Assembly (NCBI GenBank): GCA_905182105.1
Contig: CAJJAR010000009.1
Location: forward strand, 1 to 64,000
Direction: 5' to 3'
Origin: an uncultured Paracoccaceae bacterium
GTDB taxonomy: Bacteria; Pseudomonadota; Alphaproteobacteria; Rhodobacterales; Rhodobacteraceae
DNA: 64,000 bases
Positions within the stretch are counted from its first letter, which is position 1. Every line of letters begins with the position of its first letter. Both the position numbers and the translations under genes were made by a program. The notes below the pieces were generated by a model. It had not been told where the DNA came from and did not search any database. It was given only the letters and a program-made list of their open reading frames with translations. This document shows positions 18,357-29,022 of the stretch, piece after piece.

Positions 18357-18678
18357 CGTGTCTCCCAAGGTAATCTAGTCCTTCGTATCCAAGAGGCACC
18401 ACTTGCTGTGCAGCCGAATCCATTTGCAGTAGGAGAAACGGTTGTTGTTCCTCGAACCGACGTTGCGATCGAAGAGGAATTCGAAATTGGTCTTGCTGAA
18501 GAACCTGATGGGACGTCGTTGTCAGAGGTGATTGCCTGCTTGAATGCTTTAGGCGTTGCGCCCCGCGATATAATCGACATTTTGAAAAGCATCAAAGCAT
18601 CAAAGCATCAAAGCATCAAAGCATCAAAGCAGCAGGCGCGCTTCATGCTGATTTATTTTCAACTAGTTGTAGTTGGCG
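18357..18678 (+). pseudogene. flgI: Truncated 3' end of flgI (flagellar P-ring protein)
   Basis: Fused in frame to the motB remnant is the FlgI C-terminus: VSQGNLVLRIQ, QPNPFAVGETVVVPRTD and LNALGVAPRDIIDILKSIKA. After KSIKA five copies of an 8-base unit shift the frame; the remaining FlgI end (AGALHADL) is found just after in another frame. In Rhodobacterales flagellar clusters flgE, flgK and flgL lie between motB and flgI, so the join is explained by one deletion that removed them. P-ring function is impossible from this fragment. Confidence 0.8.
18588..18627 (+). repeat. Five tandem copies of the octamer AGCATCAA
   Basis: Exact 8-base units run at 18588, 18596, 18604, 18612 and 18620. A single copy would give the normal FlgI reading KSIKAAGALHADL, so four copies (32 bases) were added within a dead gene, consistent with slipped-strand expansion. 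Confidence 0.95.
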
Positions 18679-18703
18679 CTGAAAATTTGAATCAGCGCCA
18701 ACT
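18671..18703. terminator. Hairpin after gyrB, possibly acting on both strands
   Basis: AGTTGGCGCTGA (18671-18682) is a perfect inverted repeat of TCAGCGCCAACT (18692-18703). It begins 5 bases beyond the gyrB stop on the minus strand. The plus-strand side is followed by GATTTTTAG; the minus side lacks a good T run, so minus-strand termination is less certain. Confidence 0.6.
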
Positions 18704-18708
18704 GATTT

Positions 18709-21138
<2,430 letters not shown>

Positions 21139-21204
21139 TTATTATTTGGTAATAGTATATGGTTTTTTAAGAGGATTGTCACGCGTCAGCCACAACATTT
21201 TGTG

Positions 21205-21825
21205 TCAGAAGACGGCAATGACCAGTCCAACAAGAATGAGCAAAACGCCTGATCCGATATTAAACTTTTTTAGAAGTGTGGTAGAGGATAAAAGGACGCG
21301 AATTTGCCCAACACATCCTGCCAAAACAAGGTTCCCTACAAATGGAACAGCTACGGATATTGAGAGGATTATGAAGATGTCGATCGTAGTGACTGTACGC
21401 AAATCGAAGAATCCGGGCAGCACACCCATGTAAAATAGGACGGCCTTAGGGTTGCCAAGAATTGCAGCAATTCCTGCCAGAAAACCAGCCCACATTCCTG
21501 GGCGGGTCAATCTGCTGTCGTTTGAAATGGCACGACCTGCGTGTCGGATTAGAGCCCAACCCATGGCAATGAAAACCCCACAAGCAATCCACCTAAGAAC
21601 AATCATGAAAGTATCAAAGACCGACAAAATCCATGAAATCCCAAGAATGGCGATCAGTGGCCAAACAATATCCCCAACCGCAACACCCAGGGCCAAGGGC
21701 CACGCAGCGTGAAAGCCACCTGAAAGCCCTCGTGCAGTTAATGCGACCAAGACAGGCCCAGGGGTCAAAAAGAGGATGAGCAGCGCACCAGCGTAAAGAA
21801 GCAGGTCGTTTGGATCTAGTGTCAT
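21205..21825 (-). CDS. LysE/RhtB-family amino-acid exporter
   Basis: A 206-residue membrane protein with five to six hydrophobic segments and the family motif LLFLTPGPVLVALTARGLSGG near the N-terminus (split here over about residues 17-37). LysE/RhtB proteins export lysine, homoserine, threonine or related compounds; the substrate here is unknown. Its ATG overlaps the last base of the recF stop on the same strand, which suggests translation coupling with the replication genes. gyrB follows after about 80 bases. Confidence 0.85.
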   Translation of the reverse strand: MTLDPNDLLLYAGALLILFLTPGPVLVALTARGLSGGFHAAWPLALGVAVGDIVWPLIAILGISWILSVFDTFMIVLRWIACGVFIAMGWALIRHAGRAISNDSRLTRPGMWAGFLAGIAAILGNPKAVLFYMGVLPGFFDLRTVTTIDIFIILSISVAVPFVGNLVLAGCVGQIRVLLSSTTLLKKFNIGSGVLLILVGLVIAVF

Positions 21826-22925
21826 TACATGGCCCTAACTATGGATGAGCCGGCGTCTTCGGTGACTTCAAAGTATTGGGCGCGATCACCTAAGCTGTCA
21901 AATAGCTCGGTACCTGTGCCGGTCATCCATGCTTGGGCCCCTAAAGCTGAAATTTCATCATACAAGGCAGCGCGGCGGTCCGCGTCTAAGTGGGCGGCGA
22001 CTTCATCAAGCAACAAAAGCGGTGGCGCACCGAAATCTTGTGCCAAGGCGCGGGCATTGGCGAGAATCAGTGAGACAAGCAACGCTTTTTGTTCTCCAGT
22101 TGAACAGTCGCGTGCCGGTACGTCTTTAGCTTTGAAAGTGCCAATCAAGTCCGCGCGATGTGGACCAATTAATGTGCGACCAGCCACCAAATCACGCGGG
22201 CGATTTTCGGCTAACGCAGTACAGAGGTCATCAACTGACGTGGGTAAAGGACCGTCGGCATAAGTCAGTTCAAGGAAGGCATTTGGGAAAGCAGTGACAG
22301 CATCTGTTTGGGCTGTTTCGATTTGCGTTAATGCTGACAATCGGTTGTTGTGGATCGCCACGCCCGTCTCAGCCATGGTTGCCTCAACTGCAGTGTACCA
22401 ATGGGGGTCGCGCACCATATCTTTCAGCAGACGATTGCGTTCGCGCATCGCCTTTTCGTAGGTCAGGGATAGTTCGGCATGGCGCGGTTCAAAACTAAGG
22501 GTCATGCGGTCCAGAAAACGCCTGCGCCCCTCTGCGCCTTCGATCCATAGGCGGTCCATCGAAGGGATCAGCCATAGGACACGCGAAATGCGGCCCAACC
22601 CAATTTGAGGGGCTGCCTTTTCGTCTATGCGTAGTTGTCGGGCTGCACCCGCTTCAGACCAAATATCAATCTCGTGTGTTTGTGTCGGCGCATGCAGCAA
22701 CCCGCTGATTTTCCAGCCCAACGCTTCGGGCCGTCTTGCCATATCTTCGGCACTGGCCCGACGAAAGCCACGGCCTGGGGAGAACAGCGAAACCGCTTCT
22801 AGTATATTGGTTTTGCCAGCACCATTTGGACCGAACAACGCAACAGGGCGTTGATCGACAGAAATACGAGCAATCTTGTGAGATCGGAAATGCGAAACGA
22901 TCAGTGAGGAAAGGTACAACGACAT
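21825..22925 (-). CDS. recF: DNA replication/repair protein RecF
   Basis: A 366-residue SMC-like ATPase that loads RecA at single-strand gaps together with RecO and RecR. Walker A is FGPNGAGKTN (about 31-40), the signature region ends with DCSTGEQKALLVSLIL, and Walker B is LLLLDEVAAHLD. Full length for the family. It lies about 50 bases after dnaN on the same strand, the classical dnaA-dnaN-recF order. Confidence 0.95.
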   Translation of the reverse strand: MSLYLSSLIVSHFRSHKIARISVDQRPVALFGPNGAGKTNILEAVSLFSPGRGFRRASAEDMARRPEALGWKISGLLHAPTQTHEIDIWSEAGAARQLRIDEKAAPQIGLGRISRVLWLIPSMDRLWIEGAEGRRRFLDRMTLSFEPRHAELSLTYEKAMRERNRLLKDMVRDPHWYTAVEATMAETGVAIHNNRLSALTQIETAQTDAVTAFPNAFLELTYADGPLPTSVDDLCTALAENRPRDLVAGRTLIGPHRADLIGTFKAKDVPARDCSTGEQKALLVSLILANARALAQDFGAPPLLLLDEVAAHLDADRRAALYDEISALGAQAWMTGTGTELFDSLGDRAQYFEVTEDAGSSIVRAM

Positions 22926-22973
22926 GTCCGTGACCTTTCTTGTTCCAAAAGTACTACAGCCAGTTTTTTAGGC

Positions 22974-24092
22974 TTAGACACGCATCGGCATGACGACATA
23001 AACTGCGGAAAGGTCATTGCCTTCACGCATCAATGTCGGGTCGCCTGATGAATTGAACATGAAGACAGCATTTTCGCGATCAACTTGGTTTGCAATCTCA
23101 AGCAGATACTTGGCGTTAAAGCCAATTTCCAAGGGTTCATCGCTATAGGCAACTGCCAGTTCTTCTTCGGCTGCACCGCTGTCTGGTGCGTTAACGGAAA
23201 GGATCAAACGATCGTCTTCCAACTGCAATTTAACAGCACGTGATCGCTCTGATGAAACAGTCGCAACACGATCAACTGCTTTTGCAAAATCAGCAGCATC
23301 AACTTCCAGCTTACGTGTATTCCCTTGTGGGATGACGCGTGTGTAGTCAGGGAATGTGCCATCGATGACTTTAGATGTCAGCGTGATGTTTGGCGTCGCA
23401 AAGCGAACCTTCGTTTCAGAAACAGAAACGGCAATCATCATATCGTCATCGTCAAGAAGCTTGCGCATTTCACCAACTGTTTTGCGCGGTACAATGACGC
23501 CAGGCATATCTGAAGCGCCTTCAGGCATATCTGCATCGATACGGGCAAGACGGTGTCCATCTGTTGCAACACAGCGAAGTACTTTTCCGCCATCTGATTC
23601 AGAAATGTGCATATAAACACCGTTCAAATAGTAGCGGGTTTCTTCCGTTGAGATTGCAAATTTTGATTTATCAAACAAGCGGCGCAGAACAGGTGCAGGT
23701 ATGCTAAAGTTTGATGCGTATTCCGAAGAGGCTATGACTGGAAAATCTTCGCGTGGCAAAGTCGCCAGTGAGAAGTTTGAGCGGCCCGCTTCAACGGTCA
23801 AACGACCGGCTGCGCTGTCGGCTGTCAGAGTGACCAATGCGCCGTCTGGCAGTTTGCGTACAATTTCGTGCAGTGTCGTTGCGGACACGGTCGTTGCGCC
23901 TGCGCGCTCAACTTGTGCCGGTGCTTTGTCGACAGCTTCGATATCAAGGTCGGTTGCACGGAAGGATACATCTGATCCTTCGGCTTCAATTAAGACGTTC
24001 GCAAGAATTGGAATGGTGTTGCGGCGTTCAACAACCGACTGTGCTTGAGCCACTGCTTTTAGCAAATCACTGCGTTCGATACTGATTTTCAT
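22974..24092 (-). CDS. dnaN: DNA polymerase III beta subunit (sliding clamp)
   Basis: A 372-residue clamp protein made of three similar domains that closes around DNA as a dimer and tethers polymerase III. Family marks include the start KISIERSDLLKAVAQAQSVV, the central GVYMHI and ATDGHRLAR, and the C-terminal YVVMPMRV, which forms part of the partner-binding pocket. Its leader can form two competing hairpins (24107-24141). dnaA lies about 130 bases upstream in transcription. Confidence 0.97.
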   Translation of the reverse strand: MKISIERSDLLKAVAQAQSVVERRNTIPILANVLIEAEGSDVSFRATDLDIEAVDKAPAQVERAGATTVSATTLHEIVRKLPDGALVTLTADSAAGRLTVEAGRSNFSLATLPREDFPVIASSEYASNFSIPAPVLRRLFDKSKFAISTEETRYYLNGVYMHISESDGGKVLRCVATDGHRLARIDADMPEGASDMPGVIVPRKTVGEMRKLLDDDDMMIAVSVSETKVRFATPNITLTSKVIDGTFPDYTRVIPQGNTRKLEVDAADFAKAVDRVATVSSERSRAVKLQLEDDRLILSVNAPDSGAAEEELAVAYSDEPLEIGFNAKYLLEIANQVDRENAVFMFNSSGDPTLMREGNDLSAVYVVMPMRV

Positions 24093-24106
24093 GTGGCTTC
24101 TCCAAT

Positions 24107-24141
24107 CCCGACTGTCGGGACAGTCAAAATACCCTGTCCCG
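24107..24141 (-). promoter_or_regulatory. Two mutually exclusive hairpins in the dnaN leader
   Basis: On the minus strand CGGGACAG pairs with CTGTCCCG over a 10-base loop (plus-strand coordinates 24116-24123 and 24134-24141). The inner arm also pairs with its other neighbour as CCCGAC-A-GTCGGG (24107-24119). Both cannot form at once. The GGGACAG word recurs twice upstream of dnaA. The element may be a terminator between dnaA and dnaN, an operator, or an attenuator; there is no long T run. Confidence 0.4.
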
Positions 24142-24224
24142 TCATATTCTCAAGCGTTTAATTGGTTTTGAGGCGGATTAGCTGGGTCGTCAAGTGAAGC
24201 TGCCACATTAGTGTGATTTTTAGA

Positions 24225-25580
24225 TCAGGCTTCGAGTGAACGACGCAGTAATTCCAGGTCTTCAGCCATCTGCCCATCTTGAACGCTGAGCTCTTCAATG
24301 CGGCGAACACCGTGCATGACAGTTGTGTGATCACGGCCGCCAAAACGGCGCCCAATTTCTGGCAACGAGCGGCTGGTCATCTTCTTGCAAAGATACATTG
24401 CCACCTGACGTGGGCGTGCATAGCTGCGCAAGCGTTTAGGGCCAATCATATCGCTGAGGCGAATATTGAAGTGATCGGACACTTTGCGTTGAATTTCTTC
24501 AACTGTGATTTTACGCTCAGACGCGCGTAGAACATCAGCCAAGCAATCTTGGGTCAGCTCCATGTTGATTTCACGACCAACAAGAGAGGCGAATGCAAAT
24601 AGACGGGTCAAAGCGCCTTCAAGAACACGAACGTTGGTCGAAATGCGGTGCGCAAGGAATTCTAGCACGCCATCTTCAACTTTTAGGCCTGGATAGTTGG
24701 CTTGTTGCATTTCTACTTTGCTTTGCAGGATACCAAGACGCAGTTCGTAGTCCGTTGGGTGTAGGTCCACGACCAAACCACATTGCAAACGTGACTTCAC
24801 GCGATCTTCAAGATCCTTGATCTCGCCTGGTGCGCGGTCAGCAGAAATGATGATCTGTTTATTTTGATCAACAAGCGCGTTGAACGTGTGGAAAAATTCT
24901 TCTTGCGTGCTGTCTTTGCCTGCGATGAATTGAACGTCATCTACCATCAAAACATCAACAGAGCGGAAGATTTCTTTGAAATCCATCATCTTGCGATCAC
25001 GCAATGCTTGTACAAAACGGTACATGAATTGTTCGGCTGACAGGTACAAAACGTTCAGGTCAGGACGGCTGGTTTGCAGTTCCCAAGCGATAGCATGCAT
25101 CAAGTGTGTTTTGCCTAATCCAACGCCACCATAAAGGAACAGTGGGTTAAACGTGACGGGACCGCCTTCGGCAACGCGTTTTGCAGCAGCGTGCGCCAAT
25201 TCGTTTGGTTTGCCAACAATAAAGCGGTCGAAGGTGAAGCGTTTATCAATCGGTGCAGTGCTCAACGTAGGGCGCGGGGCTGCAACCTTTGCTACTCGTG
25301 CTGTTGCTGTGGGAGCCTTTGGGCGTGATGTTGAGGTGTGCGTTGGAACGGCGAAGCTTAAACGGCAAACTGATGGATCAACTGTACGTAACTCGTGCAG
25401 GATCGCGTCAGCGAAATTTTGGCTTACATAGTTTCCAAGAAAATTCGTTGGGACGTGGAAGGTTGCGATACCATCTTGCAAGTCACGAAACTTAAGTGGC
25501 TCGATCCATGTCTTGAAATTGTTCTGGCCGATTGTTTTGAGCAACTGTTGGTTCAGTTGTTCCCATTCTTGTTGTGTCAT
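24225..25580 (-). CDS. dnaA: Chromosomal replication initiator DnaA
   Basis: A 451-residue initiator. Domain I starts MTQQEWEQLNQQLL; a variable linker follows (about 80-115). The AAA+ domain has Walker A GGVGLGKT at about 151-158 and Walker B VLMVDDVQFIAG. Domain IV, which binds DnaA boxes, has the signature GGRDHTTVMHGVRRIEEL near the C-terminus. I chose the ATG at 25580 because homologues start here; an ATG at 25598 and a GTG at 25646 are also in frame, and none has a convincing ribosome binding site. Neighbouring GANTC sites upstream may tie expression to CcrM methylation. Confidence 0.96.
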   Translation of the reverse strand: MTQQEWEQLNQQLLKTIGQNNFKTWIEPLKFRDLQDGIATFHVPTNFLGNYVSQNFADAILHELRTVDPSVCRLSFAVPTHTSTSRPKAPTATARVAKVAAPRPTLSTAPIDKRFTFDRFIVGKPNELAHAAAKRVAEGGPVTFNPLFLYGGVGLGKTHLMHAIAWELQTSRPDLNVLYLSAEQFMYRFVQALRDRKMMDFKEIFRSVDVLMVDDVQFIAGKDSTQEEFFHTFNALVDQNKQIIISADRAPGEIKDLEDRVKSRLQCGLVVDLHPTDYELRLGILQSKVEMQQANYPGLKVEDGVLEFLAHRISTNVRVLEGALTRLFAFASLVGREINMELTQDCLADVLRASERKITVEEIQRKVSDHFNIRLSDMIGPKRLRSYARPRQVAMYLCKKMTSRSLPEIGRRFGGRDHTTVMHGVRRIEELSVQDGQMAEDLELLRRSLEA

Positions 25581-26040
25581 ATGCTGCGCACCGTCCATTA
25601 ATGTATTACAACCAGATAAGCGTCTTGGCTCATTCAGCTTAACCACAATTCACTTATCACTAGACGAAAAATTTAGATCCGTTTCCAACCAGAAACAGAT
25701 TTTTCGTTTGGAATTTGACAGATTTGGTATGGAATTGATCGAATCACAGCAGTGAATCTTGATCAGATATAATACCGTCCTGTACACCAATATTTCCGAC
25801 AGGCTTGTATCACGGTAGCGACACAAAACAGATGTTGAAGAAACGCAGTACGTTCTTCTTACCTTCAGCCCAACTGTCCCGTCCCAGAAACCGTTGGGTT
25901 TGAACTGTCCCCCAGTAGGCGAAGTGAATCGCTTGAAATAGTAGTAACAAGTTCGATAGTGGTGCGGCAACAGAACTTCATTGTTGACTCTATGATTCTA
26001 CAAAAAGAATCTGAGGGACCGTTTTTTGTGTACTGGAATC
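25581..26040. other. Non-coding region between dnaA and rpsT; possible dnaA control region or origin
   Basis: No gene is supported here; an ORF on the minus strand at 25650-25970 has no recognisable features. Seven GANTC sites fall between 25741 and 26040 (starts 25741, 25754, 25926, 25986, 25994, 26007, 26036), where about one would be expected by chance. AACTGTCCC occurs at 25872-25880 and 25903-25911. One near-match to a DnaA box (TTAACCACA, 25639-25647) is present, which is too little to call an origin. The region must hold the dnaA promoter. Confidence 0.5.
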
Positions 26041-26077
26041 AAAAAAAGACACCGCAGTGAGCGGTGCCTTTTTTACA
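26041..26077 (-). terminator. Rho-independent terminator after rpsT
   Basis: On the minus strand AAAAAAGGCACCGC pairs with GCGGTGTCTTTTTTT around a short loop (CACCGC/GCGGTG core at 26051-26067 on the plus strand). It lies about 16 bases beyond the rpsT stop. Confidence 0.9.
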
Positions 26078-26092
26078 ATAGGTTTGATCGGT

Positions 26093-26356
26093 TTAAGTGA
26101 TTGATTTAACACGTGCAGACAGGCGCGAAATTTTCCGCGACACTGTGTTCTTATGGAAAATACCTTTGGTCACACCGCGCATCAGCTCAGGCTGTGCTGC
26201 ACGAAGTGCTGCGATTGATGCTTCTTTGTCGCCAGATTCGATGGCTTCTTCGACAGCACGCAGGAATGTTTTGATGCGCGAGCGGCGCGCTTTGTTTACA
26301 GCTGCACGGCGTTCGTTTTGACGTGCGCGTTTCTTGGCTTGAGGCGTATTTGCCAT
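26093..26356 (-). CDS. rpsT: 30S ribosomal protein S20
   Basis: An 87-residue basic protein beginning [17 protein letters not shown], the standard S20 N-terminus, with [16 protein letters not shown] in the middle and the [17 protein letters not shown] end. S20 binds 16S rRNA early in 30S assembly. It is followed by a strong terminator, and enoyl-CoA hydratase lies upstream on the same strand with a gap of about 110 bases. The location next to dnaA is common in alphaproteobacteria. Confidence 0.97.
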   Translation of the reverse strand: MANTPQAKKRARQNERRAAVNKARRSRIKTFLRAVEEAIESGDKEASIAALRAAQPELMRGVTKGIFHKNTVSRKISRLSARVKSIT

Positions 26357-26465
26357 TTTATCTCGTCCCGTTTCATGTTCGGTGCGGTAGTTTTATACAG
26401 CTAAAAGCTGCGGTGAAGTGGCGTATTTAGGCGCTAAGTCTTTGTGAGTCAATGTATGAATGGCG

Positions 26466-27242
26466 TTACTTGTCGCGGAACTGTGCTTCACGCTTTTCTA
26501 GGAATGCCGACATGCCTTCTGATTGGTCCTCGGTCGCGAAAAGTGCGTGAAAAACGCGGCGTTCAAACAACAGTCCCTCATTTAAGGAAACCTCATAGGA
26601 CCGGTTCACTGATTCTTTAACGGCCATAGTCGAAAGAATTGATTTTTCAGAGATCTTTTGCGCAGCGCCCAACGACTCTTCAAGCAAACGCTTAACTGGG
26701 ACAACACGGCTAGCTAGGCCACTACGCTCTGCCTCGTCCGCATCCATGAAGCGCCCAGTTAGGTTCATATCCATTGCTTTGGATTTCCCAACAAAACGAG
26801 TCAAACGTTGTGTGCCGCCGATACCAGCCATGACACCGAGGTTGATTTCCGGCTGACCGAATTTTGCAGTCTCAGAGCAGATGATGAAATCACACATCAT
26901 TGCCAATTCAGCACCACCGCCCAGCGCATACCCAGAGACGGCTGCGATAATTGGTTTGCGCACACGCAAAATTTGATCAGTTTCTGGAGTGAACAGGTCT
27001 GTGGTAAAGGCTTCAACAAATGTCATTTCACGCATCATTGCGATGTCGGCACCAGCGGCAAAGGCTTTTTCGGAACCGGTCAACACAATGCAACGCACTT
27101 TGTCGTTGTTTTGGCAGGCTGTCATCGCATCGGCCAGTTCACCGAGTAGCTGAGCATTCAAAGCATTGAGCGCGTCAGGCCGGTTTAACGTGATAAGTGC
27201 GACGTGGTTTTCAACATCAACGATGATGGTTTCATATGCCAT
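26466..27242 (-). CDS. Enoyl-CoA hydratase
   Basis: A 258-residue crotonase-fold enzyme that hydrates trans-2-enoyl-CoA in fatty-acid or amino-acid degradation. The oxyanion-hole segments are FAAGADIAMMREM (about 61-73) and SGYALGGGAELAMMCDF (about 105-121); catalytic glutamates are in the expected GGGAELAMMCD and PEINLGVMAGIGGTQRL blocks. It is close to short-chain enoyl-CoA hydratases (FadB1x/EchA type). No beta-oxidation neighbours are present; mutM lies upstream. Confidence 0.9.
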   Translation of the reverse strand: MAYETIIVDVENHVALITLNRPDALNALNAQLLGELADAMTACQNNDKVRCIVLTGSEKAFAAGADIAMMREMTFVEAFTTDLFTPETDQILRVRKPIIAAVSGYALGGGAELAMMCDFIICSETAKFGQPEINLGVMAGIGGTQRLTRFVGKSKAMDMNLTGRFMDADEAERSGLASRVVPVKRLLEESLGAAQKISEKSILSTMAVKESVNRSYEVSLNEGLLFERRVFHALFATEDQSEGMSAFLEKREAQFRDK

Positions 27243-27304
27243 TTAGGTTCTTCCGTTATCCATGTCAGAACTAATTTAGTATCACGACTGAAGTCTGTTT
27301 CAAG

Positions 27305-28156
27305 CTATGTTTGGCAGGAGGGGCAATGGAACGATGATCTGCCGGACTGAACAATGCGTTCTATGGCCTTTGTACAACCCTCTGCACGACAAGGGTCTCC
27401 CTCGCGCCCATATACGTCAAAGGAATGTTGAAAATATCCAAGTTTTCCATCTGCTTGGCGGAAATCTTTAAGCGAAGATCCTCCCGCCTCAATCGCCTCA
27501 GATAAGACATCTCGGATGATTGGAATCAGTGATCTGACCCGCTTTTTTGTCAGGTCTTTGGCAAGTCGTGTTGGGGCGATGCCTGCGCGAAAAAGTGCCT
27601 CACAGACGTAAATGTTGCCTAAGCCACAGACGATTCCCTGATCTAGCAGTGCAGATTTAACTGGTGATTTCTTGTTTTCGAATGCTGTGATTAGTACTGA
27701 GTCGTTGAAATCGTTTCCAAGGGGTTCAGGGCCCAGCGCTGCCAACAACTTGTGTTTTTCAGCGGTTGCTGTGTCCAATAAATCCATCGCGCCGAAGCGA
27801 CGTGGATCGTTAAAGGTCACGCGTGCCCCGTTGCCCATGTGAAAAACCACGTGATCGTGTTTTTCGGGTGCTGGGTGTTCATGCACAAATTGCCCCAATG
27901 AATCACCAGAAATCAGCATACGGCCGGACATGCCCAAGTGGATTAGTAATGTTTCACCACTGCTCAGGTCTGCCAGTACGTATTTCGAACGTCTGCGCAG
28001 CCTCAAAACGGACTTACCAGTCAGGCGCTCTGACATGTTGTCAGGGAAGGGCCGGCGCAGATCAGGGCGGTTTACATCTGCCTGGACGATGACCTGTCCC
28101 TCCATAGCTGGTGTTAAACCGCGACGGACTGTCTCAACCTCTGGAAGTTCGGGCAT
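27305..28156 (-). CDS. mutM: Formamidopyrimidine-DNA glycosylase
   Basis: A 283-residue base-excision repair enzyme removing 8-oxoguanine and formamidopyrimidines. After the initiator Met come Pro2 and Glu3 ([12 protein letters not shown]), where Pro2 is the catalytic nucleophile. A helix-two-turn-helix and the C-terminal zinc finger ([13 protein letters not shown] ... CPSC) are intact. I moved the start to the ATG at 28156, because the catalytic proline has to be the second residue; the open frame extends 67 codons further upstream. It is divergent from ubiE. Confidence 0.96.
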   Translation of the reverse strand: MPELPEVETVRRGLTPAMEGQVIVQADVNRPDLRRPFPDNMSERLTGKSVLRLRRRSKYVLADLSSGETLLIHLGMSGRMLISGDSLGQFVHEHPAPEKHDHVVFHMGNGARVTFNDPRRFGAMDLLDTATAEKHKLLAALGPEPLGNDFNDSVLITAFENKKSPVKSALLDQGIVCGLGNIYVCEALFRAGIAPTRLAKDLTKKRVRSLIPIIRDVLSEAIEAGGSSLKDFRQADGKLGYFQHSFDVYGREGDPCRAEGCTKAIERIVQSGRSSFHCPSCQT

Positions 28157-28268
28157 TGGATGCTCACTTTTATTAACGGGCGCAGGACGATACCTGTGAC
28201 AAAGGGGTGTATTGTGCGTGGCCCCCAGCCCCTTATAACAAGGGTATATTGTAAGGACGACAAGACCT

Positions 28269-29021
28269 ATGACTCGAGATAGCGCAAATACCACCCATTT
28301 CGGCTTTAAAACTGTACCTGAAGGCGAAAAAGCTGGGCGGGTCCAGGGCGTGTTCAACTCTGTCGCCAGTAACTATGACATTATGAACGATGTCATGAGC
28401 ATGGGCATCCACCGCATTTGGAAAAATGCGATGATGGATTGGTTGGTCCCGCGCAGTGGTCAAAAGCTATTGGATGTTGCTGGTGGTACCGGTGATGTGT
28501 CGTTCAAATTTCTAAAACGTGCTGGCAGTGGTCATGCGACAGTTCTTGATCTGACAGAACCTATGTTGATCGAGGGCCGCAAGCGGGCCGAGGCTGAAAG
28601 CATGCATGACAACCTTGATTGGGTTGTGGGCGATGCGATGGCATTGCCGTTCGAGGACAACAGCTTTGATGTTTATACAATCAGCTTTGGCATTCGGAAC
28701 GTGACCCGCCCACAGGGGGCGCTGAACGAAGCGTATCGAGTGCTGCGTCCGGGTGGTCGTTTGATGGTTTTGGAATTCAGCCAACTGCCGAATGCAGCAA
28801 TGCAAAAAGCATATGACCTGTATTCATTCAATGTGATCCCCAAGATGGGCAAAATGATCGCCAACGATAGTGAAAGCTATCAATACCTAGTCGAATCAAT
28901 TCGTAACTTCCCAGATCAAGAAACATTTCTAGAAATGTTGCGCGTCGCTGGTTTCGCAAATGCGAAGTACCGCAATATGACTATGGGAATTGCAGCACTG
29001 CATTCAGGATGGAAAATCTAA
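28269..29021 (+). CDS. ubiE: Ubiquinone/menaquinone biosynthesis C-methyltransferase
   Basis: A 250-residue SAM-dependent methyltransferase acting on the quinone ring precursor. It shows [18 protein letters not shown] (about 27-44), the SAM-binding [15 protein letters not shown], and the C-terminal [12 protein letters not shown], all family marks. ubiB follows one base after the stop, so the two form a ubiquinone operon on the plus strand, divergent from mutM. Confidence 0.96.
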   Translation: MTRDSANTTHFGFKTVPEGEKAGRVQGVFNSVASNYDIMNDVMSMGIHRIWKNAMMDWLVPRSGQKLLDVAGGTGDVSFKFLKRAGSGHATVLDLTEPMLIEGRKRAEAESMHDNLDWVVGDAMALPFEDNSFDVYTISFGIRNVTRPQGALNEAYRVLRPGGRLMVLEFSQLPNAAMQKAYDLYSFNVIPKMGKMIANDSESYQYLVESIRNFPDQETFLEMLRVAGFANAKYRNMTMGIAALHSGWKI

Positions 29022-29022
29022 T

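Noticed and set aside
18588-18627. CRISPR-like array
   Set aside because: The repeat is a direct 8-base tandem without spacers and no cas genes are present.
25600-25700. DnaA boxes defining an origin
   Set aside because: Only TTAACCACA (one mismatch) and a weaker TTATCACTA were seen. That is too few to call oriC, although the position next to dnaA keeps it possible.
25650-25970. 106-codon minus-strand ORF upstream of dnaA
   Set aside because: Irregular composition, no ribosome binding site, no known motif; it overlaps the GANTC-rich control region.
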